This document shows, in pieces, positions 31,176 to 40,115 of a DNA stretch of 55,317 nt. Under the pieces are notes generated by a model, which searched no databases, was not told the DNA's origin, and was given only the letters and a program-made list of their open reading frames with translations. The position numbers and the translations under genes were made by a program. Each line of letters opens with the position of its first letter. The first letter of the stretch is position 1. This DNA comes from an uncultured Planctomycetaceae bacterium (lineage in GTDB: Bacteria > Planctomycetota > Planctomycetia > Planctomycetales > Planctomycetaceae): positions 1 to 55,317 of the forward strand of contig CAITYU010000215.1 in NCBI GenBank assembly GCA_903896675.1. Direction: 5' to 3'.

Positions 31176-32255
31176 CTAAAGCAATCCCGGCAGGCGGACT
31201 GCCTGACCCAGCAAAGCCAGCACTGTCACGACTGCAAAAACCTTCACAGCTTTCGCAGCCAGAGGTCGAGCAGAAACGCTGCCTGTCTTATGATCCGGCT
31301 TCGAACTTGCAATGTAACGATTCCAGCAGTAGATGAATGGATTGGCGTAGATCGCCATCGCACCCGGCCGCCGAATGTCCGGAATCCATGCTGTGAACAG
31401 ATCCAGGCCCGCGTCAGCACTCATCAGCATCAAGCCGGCGATACCAAGCGTCAGGTACCCCAGCGCATCATGAATCCATCCAGTGGAAAGATCAAACTGA
31501 TATTTCTCCCACACCATGATCACCGACAACACCCTGACCGTATTCATCAGCCCAGCGGTCCCCATGCCCATCAGCACAAGTGTCAAACCATGCAGCATCG
31601 ATCGACGCTTCATCGCGATGACCAGTGAAGCTATGAACATGATTGTGAACAGCGATTTCACGCCACTACAGGCCTCGGCGATCAGAAATTTCTTTCCCGG
31701 AACCGTTAAAGTGTTGCCGTCACTGAAATGCACCAGACCGATCCTGTGACAAATCCCGCTGGCAAATGCCGTCGTGCGCCCCTGCAGCCACTGAATCAAC
31801 TGGTTGTCCCGATCATTCGGCAGACGCAGCGTCAGCACGACCAGCAGCGAAAGGCACAGCAGGGATCCACCATAGCCCCGCTCACGACTGGCACGGCACC
31901 ACGCAGTCAGCAAAGCCATCATGCCAGCCACCGCCAGCCACGGTCGTGACAGCCAGACCGAAGCCCCCAACAGCAGCAGATCCACGGCAATCAGTGCCAG
32001 TGAAAACCAACCCCAGCGTTCCATTGCCGGATCACGCCGGGTATGGAACAGCCACGCAAACATCCCGAAAGCAAAAGGGAAGAACTGATAATGTTCAAGC
32101 TTCCACGTCCCAACGTAGTGCAGAACTGCAAACGGCAGGTGCGCTGCCAGCAGCAACAGCACCGGTACAGTCGCACCACCCCAGACTCCCGCACTGGCCA
32201 CGGAAGGCACCGCTGACTCCACCCGACCCGCCGCTGCCTGCTGCTGCTCGCTCAT
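31176..32255 (-). CDS. Exosortase/archaeosortase family transmembrane transpeptidase (XrtU-like?)
   Basis: 359 aa from ATG 32255, which has GGGGGGAG about 8 bases upstream; ATG 32279 is a weaker alternative. It is a multi-spanning membrane protein with the three conserved exosortase residues: C196 in IAEACSGVKS, R241 in MNTVRV and H262 in WIHDALG. Exosortases cleave PEP-CTERM-like C-terminal tails and transfer the protein to a cell-envelope acceptor. A planctomycete-specific subgroup named exosortase U exists; I suspect membership but cannot confirm it. No protein in this window ends in a PEP-CTERM or similar tail, so its substrates lie elsewhere. The 225-base upstream gap contains a palindrome at 32393-32428. 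The TPR gene follows after 56 bases. Confidence 0.9.
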   Translation of the reverse strand: MSEQQQAAAGRVESAVPSVASAGVWGGATVPVLLLLAAHLPFAVLHYVGTWKLEHYQFFPFAFGMFAWLFHTRRDPAMERWGWFSLALIAVDLLLLGASVWLSRPWLAVAGMMALLTAWCRASRERGYGGSLLCLSLLVVLTLRLPNDRDNQLIQWLQGRTTAFASGICHRIGLVHFSDGNTLTVPGKKFLIAEACSGVKSLFTIMFIASLVIAMKRRSMLHGLTLVLMGMGTAGLMNTVRVLSVIMVWEKYQFDLSTGWIHDALGYLTLGIAGLMLMSADAGLDLFTAWIPDIRRPGAMAIYANPFIYCWNRYIASSKPDHKTGSVSARPLAAKAVKVFAVVTVLALLGQAVRLPGLL

Positions 32256-32392
32256 CTGACAACACTCCCCCCGCAACACCCGAAAACACCAGCCTGATCA
32301 AACGGCCCACCAGCGAATTCGGATCAACCCGTATTCTTACAGATCCCACACCCGCAGGGGGTGCAAACTGAATTTCTGTCAGAGAATCTGCG

Positions 32393-32428
32393 TAATTCCG
32401 GCTGCCACTGTCGAAAGATTCGGAATTA
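32393..32428. repeat. Inverted repeat upstream of the exosortase gene
   Basis: Perfect 8-bp arms TAATTCCG (32393-32400) and CGGAATTA (32421-32428) are separated by 20 bases. The first base of the arm nearest the gene is 138 bases upstream of the exosortase ATG. No sigma-54 -24/-12 pair was recognised in the gap. Arm-centre spacing of 28 bases could suit a dimeric regulator. Confidence 0.4.
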
Positions 32429-32480
32429 ACGGAACCACAGACCCCCACTCAGCGGACTCCCGAAGGCCCGCTAAAGAAGA

Positions 32481-34532
32481 TCATTCCGTCGACAATTTCC
32501 AGCCGCTGTCGAAAACCCCGGACCACTGCACCGCGGATTCAGCGTTTTCCGGCTCTGCAGACAGCCGCAGAACGGCTGCATCACCAAGCCGAGGAAACAG
32601 CCACGCGTTCGATGCACGGAAGTCACGTTCATGAAAAGTATGACCGGAATTCAGCACCACATACTTCGCTCGGTTCAACGGATTCGGATGAATCAGCACC
32701 AGACCATGCTCCGCTGCACTCCATTCCCGCTGACCCACTCGAATTCGCTCAGCATTCCACTCCACAGGCTGAGCATGCAGCATTGGCAGCACCCGCGCCA
32801 GAACCGAGTTGGACCCGGGATCTCCAAACAGAATCAGGTGATGCTCCGCTATCATCTGCTCCGTCAGATCCTGATCACTGACCACCCGCACCTCGCCCCG
32901 AAACCACTTTGCAAACTCCTCACGAAACTGCTGCAGCACTCGCTCCGACCACCCTCCCGCAGCCGGATGCAGCGGCACACCTGTCCCGCGCACACACAGA
33001 AACGAACCCATGAAGGCGTCGTCGATCGGCCCCTGCAGCCCCGGACGTTTTCGCAGATCCGGATTCCGCGAAATTGCCCGTGATTCCTGATACCCCAGCA
33101 CAGTCCACGCACCGTCTGCCTGTCGCTGAAACCAGACGTCCGGCAGCAGTCCCTCAGCCGCTCCACGCAGCTCAAGCTCGCTGCCGTCAATCACCACCGT
33201 ACCGGCAATTTCACGTGACAGTCTCAGCAGAGCTGCATTCTGCGTCGTCAGTCGCAGGGTATCCATGTCGTCGATTTCACCCTCCACCGTTGCAGGCTGA
33301 TAACACACCTGCTGCTCCTCAACTCGCAGCCAGTCACAGCGGCTGTATCGCAGTGTGCGAGTCGAAAAGCGGAGCTTTTTTCGCTGGCCGGACTGCGGTC
33401 TTCCGACCAGCGACTTTTCCAGATGAAACTCCATGAACCTCCGACGACTGTCTGCATCAAACTCATGCCCCATGCCGGCACCAATCAGTACCTGCAGCGG
33501 TACCTGCAGCTCACCTGTCAGCTTCTGCATGGTCGTACTGGCCAGCAACTGCGGATCCAGCTCGCCACCATATGTCACCACCGGAACATTGGCGGCATTC
33601 AGCGCATAATCCACCGCGTCATAAATCCCCAGTGTCTGATGCTGCGTCCACGGCAACCGATCTGCCACGGGGTCCTTCTTCTGATACCGGTAAAAGTCGA
33701 CAAACCCGGCCCCCGCGCCCACCGAACACCACTGGTCCGGATAATGCAGGCCAAGATGCCACGCCCCCGCGCCACCCATCGAAAACCCATGCAACACCAC
33801 ACGATTCTCGTCCACCCGAAATCGCGCTCTCACATCGGCCAGAGCCTCAAACACATCCGTCTCACCAGACCAGCGGTAAGCATTGTTCCCGCGACCGTAT
33901 ACATCCAGCTGCAGCCACTGACGAGGACGTTCACTCTTCGATGCCCCAGGACCACGGCCATCCATCCGATCAATGAAATTCACCTCGTTCATCTGATCTG
34001 CACGACCATGCAGTACGATATGCACGGGCCACCGCTTCGCTGTGACAGGGTCCACACCCTCGGGCAGCGTCAGAGCATACGGCTGCACAGACCCATCAAC
34101 CGCGCTCACGTAGCCCCGAATGGTTGTGCCGACCCGCAGATTCCAGTCCGGAGCCCCCTCGCTGAGCCGGCCGGCTCGTCGATGCCCCTCCGCCAGCACT
34201 TTCTGCAGCTGCCCCACCCACGACGCCTTCGGGAACTCAGCAAAACGCAGCATCCACGCGGCCGCTTTTTCATAGACCTGCACGTCCGCCAGTAACTGCC
34301 GCCCCTGAGCCGTCTGCAGCTCGGCACGATCCCGCAGTCCCGCCAGCTCAGACTGCAGCGACTGCAGCTGCTGTCCAGCCTCGGCCAGCTGTTCCGCCGC
34401 AGGCTGAAATGCCGGCTCCTGACAGCAACACGCAGCTGTCACCGACAGCCACGACAACGCAACAACCAGACACCAGCCTGATTTCAGCAGACCATGCCCT
34501 GCACCACGCCCCGCAAAGCATGCTCGTGACAT
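32481..34532 (-). CDS. Secreted prolyl-oligopeptidase/esterase-like alpha/beta hydrolase
   Basis: 683 aa from ATG 34532, with GGGAG about 8 bases upstream; the open frame extends to ATG 34595 but would then overlap the DUF1501 gene. A signal peptide (GWCLVVALSWLSVTAACCCQ) is followed by a helical, Gln/Glu-rich stretch (about 50-120). The alpha/beta-hydrolase core starts RWPVHIVLHGRAD and has the nucleophile elbow GFSMGGAG with S251. The acid and base are probably D in TYGGELDPQ and H in GAGMGHEFD. A C-terminal beta-rich region of about 300 residues is without a recognised domain. The family includes S9 peptidases and feruloyl/acetyl-xylan-type esterases; which applies is open. The gene lies 25 bases downstream of a DUF1501 gene. 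Confidence 0.82.
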   Translation of the reverse strand: MSRACFAGRGAGHGLLKSGWCLVVALSWLSVTAACCCQEPAFQPAAEQLAEAGQQLQSLQSELAGLRDRAELQTAQGRQLLADVQVYEKAAAWMLRFAEFPKASWVGQLQKVLAEGHRRAGRLSEGAPDWNLRVGTTIRGYVSAVDGSVQPYALTLPEGVDPVTAKRWPVHIVLHGRADQMNEVNFIDRMDGRGPGASKSERPRQWLQLDVYGRGNNAYRWSGETDVFEALADVRARFRVDENRVVLHGFSMGGAGAWHLGLHYPDQWCSVGAGAGFVDFYRYQKKDPVADRLPWTQHQTLGIYDAVDYALNAANVPVVTYGGELDPQLLASTTMQKLTGELQVPLQVLIGAGMGHEFDADSRRRFMEFHLEKSLVGRPQSGQRKKLRFSTRTLRYSRCDWLRVEEQQVCYQPATVEGEIDDMDTLRLTTQNAALLRLSREIAGTVVIDGSELELRGAAEGLLPDVWFQRQADGAWTVLGYQESRAISRNPDLRKRPGLQGPIDDAFMGSFLCVRGTGVPLHPAAGGWSERVLQQFREEFAKWFRGEVRVVSDQDLTEQMIAEHHLILFGDPGSNSVLARVLPMLHAQPVEWNAERIRVGQREWSAAEHGLVLIHPNPLNRAKYVVLNSGHTFHERDFRASNAWLFPRLGDAAVLRLSAEPENAESAVQWSGVFDSGWKLSTE

Positions 34533-34557
34533 CACCGCGTCTCCCACCACCAGCCAA

Positions 34558-36009
34558 TCACGCCAGAATTCCATCCACAATGTGCCCATGCACATCAGTC
34601 AGACGATAGTCTCGCCCCTGAAATCGCCACGTCAGCCTCGTGTGATCCAGCCCAAGCAGGTGCAGCAGCGTGGCGTTCAGGTCATGCACATGCACCGGAT
34701 TCTCCGCCACATTGAACCCCAGATCATCGGTCGAACCCCACACCGTACCACCACGTATCCCTCCACCCGCCAGCCACAGACTGTAACAGCGATTGTGATG
34801 GTCGCGGCCGTCACTGCCCCCCTGGACCATCGGAGTTCTGCCAAACTCGCCGCCCCAGATCACCAGAGTATCCTGCAGCAAGCCCCGCTCCTTCAGGTCC
34901 TGCACAAGAGCCGCACTGGCTCGATCCGTATCCTCCGCGTTCTTCCTGACACCGGCAGTCAGATTGCCGTGCTGGTCCCACACTTCGTGGAACAACTGCA
35001 CAAATCGCACTCCGCGCTCCGCCAGTCGTCGGGCCAGCAGACAGTTTCTGGCAAAATTCGCTTCGTTCGGATCCCTGATCCCGTAACGCTCCAGTGTCTC
35101 CTTCGATTCACTGCCGATATCCATCAGTTCGGGGGCACTGGACTGCAGTCGAAATGCCATTTCATAGCTCTGGACCCGAGCCGCGATCTCCGGATCACCC
35201 GCCGACTGCAAAGCCAGCTGGTTCAGCTTCTGCAGAGCATCCAGCGAGGCTCGCTGAGTTTCCGAATCAATACCCGCCGGATTCGACAGATACAGCACCG
35301 GGTCACCCTTGCTGCGAAACGGGATGCCGCCATACATCGTCGGCAGAAATCCACAGCCGTAGTTGCTGGCCCCGCCGCTGGTGCCCTTGGCACTGGTCAA
35401 CACCACGAATCCAGGCAGGTCCTGAGACTCACTGCCCAGTCCATACAGCGTCCACGAACCAAAACTGGGCCGCCCAAACTGCTGCGAACCTGTGTTCATC
35501 ATGATCTGGGCAGGAGCATGATTGACGGCATCCGTCTGCATCGACCGAATCAGGCAGATGTCATCCGCAATCGCTCCGGTGTGCGGCAGCACTTCACTGA
35601 GCTCCATCCCGCACTGGCCGTGTTTCACATACTGGAACTTCGGCCCCAGCAGTGCCGACTTCGGATTGATGAACGCCGCCCGGTATCCCTGCAGCAGCTC
35701 CGGCGGAGGCAACTGACCGTTTCTGCGAGTCAGCTCGGGCTTGGGGTCAAACAATTCAAGGTGACTGGGAGCCCCGGCCTGAAACATGTAAATCACACGT
35801 TTGGCCTTCGGAGCAAAATGGGGTTGCCGCGGAGCCAGCGGGCCGGCAGCCCCGACGGACTGGTCTGCCAGCAAACCCGCCTGACCCTCGGCCGCCGCCA
35901 GCGAAGCCGCAGCCATCGCCCCCAAACCAATCCCGCAGTCCCTGAAAAACCAGCGCCGCCGCAACTCTGTCGCACGCCGCGCTGCCCACATACCTGCCTG
36001 ACCACTCAT
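34558..36009 (-). CDS. DUF1501 secreted protein, third copy
   Basis: 483 aa. The basic leader [20 protein letters not shown] resembles a Tat signal. DUF1501 landmarks are [81 protein letters not shown] and [20 protein letters not shown]. The pattern is complete and the length normal. Unlike the copy at 14919-16376 it has no PSD1 partner next to it; instead the next gene downstream encodes a secreted esterase-like protein. ATG 36009 is used; a slightly later start is possible. It begins 22 bases after the phosphoesterase stop. Confidence 0.91.
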   Translation of the reverse strand: MSGQAGMWAARRATELRRRWFFRDCGIGLGAMAAASLAAAEGQAGLLADQSVGAAGPLAPRQPHFAPKAKRVIYMFQAGAPSHLELFDPKPELTRRNGQLPPPELLQGYRAAFINPKSALLGPKFQYVKHGQCGMELSEVLPHTGAIADDICLIRSMQTDAVNHAPAQIMMNTGSQQFGRPSFGSWTLYGLGSESQDLPGFVVLTSAKGTSGGASNYGCGFLPTMYGGIPFRSKGDPVLYLSNPAGIDSETQRASLDALQKLNQLALQSAGDPEIAARVQSYEMAFRLQSSAPELMDIGSESKETLERYGIRDPNEANFARNCLLARRLAERGVRFVQLFHEVWDQHGNLTAGVRKNAEDTDRASAALVQDLKERGLLQDTLVIWGGEFGRTPMVQGGSDGRDHHNRCYSLWLAGGGIRGGTVWGSTDDLGFNVAENPVHVHDLNATLLHLLGLDHTRLTWRFQGRDYRLTDVHGHIVDGILA

Positions 36010-36031
36010 GAGTGTGCCTCCCGATTAACGC

Positions 36032-36556
36032 TCAGCCCCACTGCTCAATTTCCACAGCCGGCGGCATCGCCGGCAAATTCACGATTTCCGCTTCCCGCGT
36101 CTCCGTATCGTACACCGCGACAGTCGGACGGCGAAACATCCAGCCTCCAACTTCCCCCGGATTCACAAACAGTCGACCATGACGGTCCCGCGCGATACTG
36201 GCTCGATGCGTGTGCGCAAAAATCACCACATCGGCATCTCCGATGCAGTCCTTCACATCCTGCAACTGATGACACATCAGAAACCTGACACCATCCGGCG
36301 ACTTCCAGCACAACGGCGGATGTCCCAGCACACCCACAATCTTCATACCCCCCGCTATTCCCGTCTGATTCCCATCGTTGTCGCCAAAACAGGCAATCAC
36401 CTGACCATGCAGCTTCCGCATGGAGGGAACCACCAGCGGAGACACAAAATCACCAGCCAGCAGCACCGCTCGGCAACCCACAGCATTGAACAACCCGATC
36501 GCATGCCGCAGATTATCCACGTTATCGTGGATATCCGCCATGATGCCAATCCTCAT
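36032..36556 (-). CDS. YfcE/MJ0936-type metallophosphoesterase
   Basis: 174 aa from ATG 36556, which aligns with the usual N-terminus MRIGIMADIHDN; the frame also has an ATG at 36586. Calcineurin-like phosphoesterase motifs are DIH (D8, H10), LAGDF, GDNDGN, the short GHPP and AHTHRAS, giving the full set of di-metal ligands of the YfcE/MJ0936 family. Members hydrolyse phosphodiesters or phosphomonoesters in the cytoplasm; the natural substrate is rarely known. It lies in the minus-strand run 66 bases after the lipoprotein gene and 22 bases before a DUF1501 gene. Confidence 0.9.
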   Translation of the reverse strand: MRIGIMADIHDNVDNLRHAIGLFNAVGCRAVLLAGDFVSPLVVPSMRKLHGQVIACFGDNDGNQTGIAGGMKIVGVLGHPPLCWKSPDGVRFLMCHQLQDVKDCIGDADVVIFAHTHRASIARDRHGRLFVNPGEVGGWMFRRPTVAVYDTETREAEIVNLPAMPPAVEIEQWG

Positions 36557-36622
36557 GTCTACCCCGCAATCCACGCACCCCGGCACAAATCATCCAGCCG
36601 ACTCAGCCCATCATTACGCAAC

Positions 36623-38386
36623 TCAGGGAGCCGCCGGAGCCTCAGCCACAATCGTCGACAGCCGCGAACGCAGCCACTGCACGCGCAATCGCTCCGGATT
36701 CTGCTCTGTGTCGGCTTCCACCAGCACCGCTGCCGCACCCGCCGGATCACCAAACTCCACCAGACACTCCGCCTCATTCATCAGCCCGGCCAGAAGATTT
36801 CGATCTTCCGGATACTGACGTCGATGATTTCTCAGCGTCTGCACGGCAGTGCCGTATTCACCGCGTGAGAACTGACTCAACGCTGTCCAGTACAGAGTAT
36901 CCCCGACAGCACTTCGCTGCACACTCAGAATGGATTCGGGCAGCGGCAGCCGTCCCACCGCTTCCTTGCCATCAATCGAAAATGACAGCTCCACCACCTC
37001 CTGCAGACAGGCCACGCGAATCTGCTGCAGCTCCTGAATCATCGACAGTTCAAAGTTTCCGCCGATCTGACTGATCCGCGCCTGCAGCAGTCGTCGCGAC
37101 GGCTTGCCAAACAAAGCATCCGACTTCTCCAGCAGCTTTGCAGCAGCCTCAGCCTTCATCTGCTGCAACTGCTCCTTCGTCAGCTTGCTCTCATCCACAT
37201 TCGGGTCCGTCAGCATCTTGTCCAGATCAATCGACTCGCGTTCAAATGGACTGTCAAACGGACGCAGCATTTGAGTCAGTGTCTGCCGCTGAGCCTCGTC
37301 CAGCGTCGCAGCAGCGGCAATCCGCTGCTCAGGCACCGGCCAGACCCGCAGACCCTGCACCGGCCAGATACCACCAATCACACCTGCCACACGCTCCACG
37401 AACGGACGGATCTCACTGGTCCCGCCCGCCAGCTCCTCATACAACACCAGCGCATCCGCCGCATCCAGACGCTGCTGCAGCACCAGCATACGCGGCGCCG
37501 CGGCCGACGGATGCGACGGCACAAACACCGCAGCCGACTTCCAGCGTTCCACACCACTGATCTCACTCAGTCCCGCAGGCTGCCCCGGCAATGCCGCAGT
37601 GTCATCAGCACGCGGCACAGGAACGCCACGAAGAGGATCAAACAGCAGCACTTCCGAACCCACAATCACCGCCACCAGCTGCTCTGCCGTTTCGACGAAC
37701 GAACCGGAAGCGGCTGCCGGAGTCCCGGGCTGCAGCACCAGCGAATCAATCTGTCGCTGCCGCAGGGCCTCGGTAAAGGCCCAGATGCGATCCTCCACAC
37801 TGCCACGCCCCGTCAGCATTGCCTCATACAGCCCCACAGGAACACGGTTTTCACCGGCTGCAGTCAAGGCCACATTGCGGATCAGGTGCCGAAACAGCGC
37901 CGTGATGCGACGCACTTCCGCATTCGCCGGATCACTGCCCGCTGGTATCTGCTTCCAGATGGATTCCGTCAGCCCCTTCAGCAGCATACTGTCGCGAATG
38001 TACAACACGTCGTTTTCAGAAAATCGCACCGCCCGCGATGTCCGCAGCGATGTCTCCGACAACAGCGCTGCATTGGCGTCACTGATCGACAGCGCCTTCA
38101 CGTCCGCCTCACCGCAGGAGGCCAGCCAGGAATTCAGAGCATTCACGACGGAATCACGGCGAGTCTGCAACCCCAGAGACTCCGGAGACACTCGACGCAC
38201 CGCCGCATTCAGCCGATCCCGACATTCATCCTTTGCTTCAGCCTCAGCCGCTGCTGCCGCTGCGGCAGCCTTCGCGGACTCTTCCGCTGCCCGATCACCG
38301 GATCTGCTGCAGCCTGACACCAGCAATGCCAGCAACATCCCCTGCACACAACGAACAGCAGTCGTACCAGTTTTCCAGGCAGTCAT
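36623..38386 (-). CDS. Large lipoprotein with an Ala-rich linker, function unknown
   Basis: 587 aa from ATG 38386, with AGGGG upstream; ATG 38452 would overlap kdsA by 46 bases and lacks the signal. The N-terminus VRCVQGMLLALLVSGC ends in a lipobox with C26. An Ala/Glu-rich linker (about residues 32-50) is followed by a helical region, a possible transglutaminase-like or enzyme-derived middle (VEDRIWAFTEALRQRQIDSLVL), and a C-terminal segment with TPR character (LSQFSRGEYGTAVQTLRNHR). I do not recognise a named family; it looks like a planctomycetal secreted protein. It starts 20 bases after the kdsA stop and is probably in the fae-like/kdsA operon, which hints at an envelope role. Confidence 0.75.
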   Translation of the reverse strand: MTAWKTGTTAVRCVQGMLLALLVSGCSRSGDRAAEESAKAAAAAAAAEAEAKDECRDRLNAAVRRVSPESLGLQTRRDSVVNALNSWLASCGEADVKALSISDANAALLSETSLRTSRAVRFSENDVLYIRDSMLLKGLTESIWKQIPAGSDPANAEVRRITALFRHLIRNVALTAAGENRVPVGLYEAMLTGRGSVEDRIWAFTEALRQRQIDSLVLQPGTPAAASGSFVETAEQLVAVIVGSEVLLFDPLRGVPVPRADDTAALPGQPAGLSEISGVERWKSAAVFVPSHPSAAAPRMLVLQQRLDAADALVLYEELAGGTSEIRPFVERVAGVIGGIWPVQGLRVWPVPEQRIAAAATLDEAQRQTLTQMLRPFDSPFERESIDLDKMLTDPNVDESKLTKEQLQQMKAEAAAKLLEKSDALFGKPSRRLLQARISQIGGNFELSMIQELQQIRVACLQEVVELSFSIDGKEAVGRLPLPESILSVQRSAVGDTLYWTALSQFSRGEYGTAVQTLRNHRRQYPEDRNLLAGLMNEAECLVEFGDPAGAAAVLVEADTEQNPERLRVQWLRSRLSTIVAEAPAAP

Positions 38387-38406
38387 CGCCAGGCCCCTGA
38401 GTAATG

Positions 38407-39252
38407 TCAGTTCAGTGACAACACAACGTCCCGAAATCGAGTCAAATCGCACAACAGCTGTTCCAGCCGGTCCAGCACCACCATGTTCGGACCGTCACTC
38501 AGCGCCGAATCAGGCTCGGGATGAGTTTCCAGGAAGACGGCATCACAACCGGCGGCAACCGCAGCACGCGACAGAGTCGGTACCATCTGCCGCTGCCCGC
38601 CCGTCGTCGCTCCCCCCGGCAACTGTACGCTGTGCGTCGCATCATACACCACCGGTACACCAAACGACTGCATAATCGGCACGGAACGAAAATCGTTCAC
38701 CAGCCGCCCATAACCAAACGTTGACCCACGTTCCGACAGCAGAATGCTGTGCAGTCCGCGAGCACGACACTTCTTTACTGCATGCACCGTATCCTCGGGG
38801 GCCACAAACTGAGGTTTCTTGACGTTCACGCAGATATTTCGAGCCACTGCAGCATCGGCTGCTGCCACAATCAAATCCGTTTGCCGCGCCAGAAAGGCCG
38901 GAATCTGCAGGATCGAACAAACCTCCGCACACGCTGCAGCCTGCCCACACTCGTGAATGTCCGTTGTTGTCGGCAACCCGGTCTGTTGCCTGACCAGCTC
39001 CAGCATCCGCAGACCATCCTGCAGTCCCGGACCACGATAACTGTCCACACTGGTCCGATTGGCCTTGTCAAAACTGGACTTGAACACAATCTGGTACCCA
39101 TGCCGGTCACGCAGCTGCGCGAGGCGATCAGCCACACGCAGTACCAACTGCTCGGATTCCATCACACACGGACCAAGGATGAACAGCAGCGGATGCCCTG
39201 TCCCACACTGGTAACCGCCGATGCTGACCGTGTTCACCGGTTTTTCTGACAT
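38407..39252 (-). CDS. kdsA: 3-deoxy-8-phosphooctulonate synthase KdsA, metal-dependent type
   Basis: 281 aa, normal length. Motifs: [72 protein letters not shown] and [17 protein letters not shown]. The reaction condenses phosphoenolpyruvate with arabinose 5-phosphate to give Kdo 8-phosphate for the inner core of lipopolysaccharide. C29 in GPCVMES occupies the metal-ligand position that is Asn in the metal-independent E. coli enzyme, so a divalent metal is likely required. Its ATG overlaps the stop of the upstream Fae-like gene by one base (TGATG), so translation is coupled. Its presence supports a Gram-negative-type outer membrane. Confidence 0.97.
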   Translation of the reverse strand: MSEKPVNTVSIGGYQCGTGHPLLFILGPCVMESEQLVLRVADRLAQLRDRHGYQIVFKSSFDKANRTSVDSYRGPGLQDGLRMLELVRQQTGLPTTTDIHECGQAAACAEVCSILQIPAFLARQTDLIVAAADAAVARNICVNVKKPQFVAPEDTVHAVKKCRARGLHSILLSERGSTFGYGRLVNDFRSVPIMQSFGVPVVYDATHSVQLPGGATTGGQRQMVPTLSRAAVAAGCDAVFLETHPEPDSALSDGPNMVVLDRLEQLLCDLTRFRDVVLSLN

Positions 39253-39800
39253 CAGATCTGCCCGTCCAGTGCCATCTGGTGAAAACAGTGCACAATCTGC
39301 TCCTGGTTTTCCAGCAGCCAGTCAATCGAAGGCTCGTTCCGCAGCGCTTTCCCGATCGCCTTCGCCGTGGCTTCCCTGTGAGTCCTGAACAGGATCTCGT
39401 AGTTCAGGTCTTCGGCCGTCAGCACCGCCGGATCCAGCCAGATCGAAATGATGATCCCAAGGTCATTCACCTTTTCCTTCGGAATCACTCCCGCCCGCAC
39501 CGCGTCCAGAACGCCGTTGGCCACCGCCGCCTGAACTGTGCCCATCAGGATATTCGTGTACTTTTCCCTGTTCACGGTGACCTTGCTGACCATGACAGTT
39601 ACCGGACGAACCTGCACATCACAGTTCAGCAGGGCGAAGACCTTGGAATGTCCGCGAGCCTGATCACCCATCAGCTGAGCAATCGCATTGCCCACCGGAC
39701 CGTCCAGTTCTCCGATTACGACCTCCGGCTCCGCTGCCGACCAGCCGGCCTCGTCCTCGACCAGAGCTTCTCCCGTTCGCAGAATAATCCTGTCCGCCAT
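39252..39800 (-). CDS. Formaldehyde-activating enzyme (Fae) homologue lacking the catalytic histidine
   Basis: 182 aa. It aligns along its length with Fae: [72 protein letters not shown]. Fae joins formaldehyde to tetrahydromethanopterin in C1 metabolism. In true Fae the N-terminal strand reads like VAHIDLIIG, where the His is the proton relay; here the aligned stretch is AAEPEVVIG, with E24 in place of His. It is therefore a paralogue whose chemistry is uncertain, of a type seen in planctomycetes, which carry several Fae-like genes. It heads a tight operon with kdsA, unusual for a C1 gene. Two direct repeats lie just upstream. Confidence 0.85.
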   Translation of the reverse strand: MADRIILRTGEALVEDEAGWSAAEPEVVIGELDGPVGNAIAQLMGDQARGHSKVFALLNCDVQVRPVTVMVSKVTVNREKYTNILMGTVQAAVANGVLDAVRAGVIPKEKVNDLGIIISIWLDPAVLTAEDLNYEILFRTHREATAKAIGKALRNEPSIDWLLENQEQIVHCFHQMALDGQI

Positions 39801-39808
39801 AAATCACA

Positions 39809-39876
39809 GTCCTGAATACCTCAGTGTTTGGTCCTGAATTCCCGTGGGGCCCGTTCTGTGAATACTATTCCTGAAC
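39809..39876. promoter_or_regulatory. Direct repeats upstream of the Fae-like/kdsA operon
   Basis: GTCCTGAAT occurs at 39809-39817 and 39831-39839, starts 22 bases apart (about two helical turns), and a 7/9 match (TTCCTGAAC) lies at 39868-39876. The first repeat begins 9 bases upstream of the Fae-like ATG. The whole 315-base gap 39801-40115 holds no gene. Possible operator; promoter for the minus strand not clear. Confidence 0.35.
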
Positions 39877-40013
39877 GCCGGTCACTGCCAGGCCCAGGGA
39901 GCCTGCCGCAGCACACATGCCCGGATTCTCGATCGATTTTTCCTGCAGACGGGACCGTGACGCCAATCCGCACCCCAACCTGCAGGATTGAGTGATTGCG
40001 AGGCCCCGGACGT

Positions 40014-40042
40014 TTGGTCCCCACGTCATCAGCCTGTATCAT
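40014..40042 (+). promoter_or_regulatory. purF: Putative sigma-70-like promoter of purF
   Basis: TTGGTC (40014-40019), 17-base spacer, TATCAT (40037-40042), preceded by TG. It lies 74 bases upstream of the chosen purF start and within the divergent gap. Match is moderate. Confidence 0.35.
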
Positions 40043-40115
40043 TCGCCGAATCTTCACAGGACTCGCCGCCGCGCGAGCAGGAAACACCCCTTTCTCAGCA
40101 AGTGAATTCGTCGCT

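Noticed and set aside
32256-32480. Sigma-54 promoter upstream of the exosortase gene
   Set aside because: A TTTGC element is present but no GG is correctly spaced for a -24/-12 pair.
34582-36288. 568-aa open frame on the plus strand
   Set aside because: It is antisense to the DUF1501 and phosphoesterase genes. Its translation is His/Arg/Gln-rich without domains, as expected from the opposite strand of GC-rich coding DNA.
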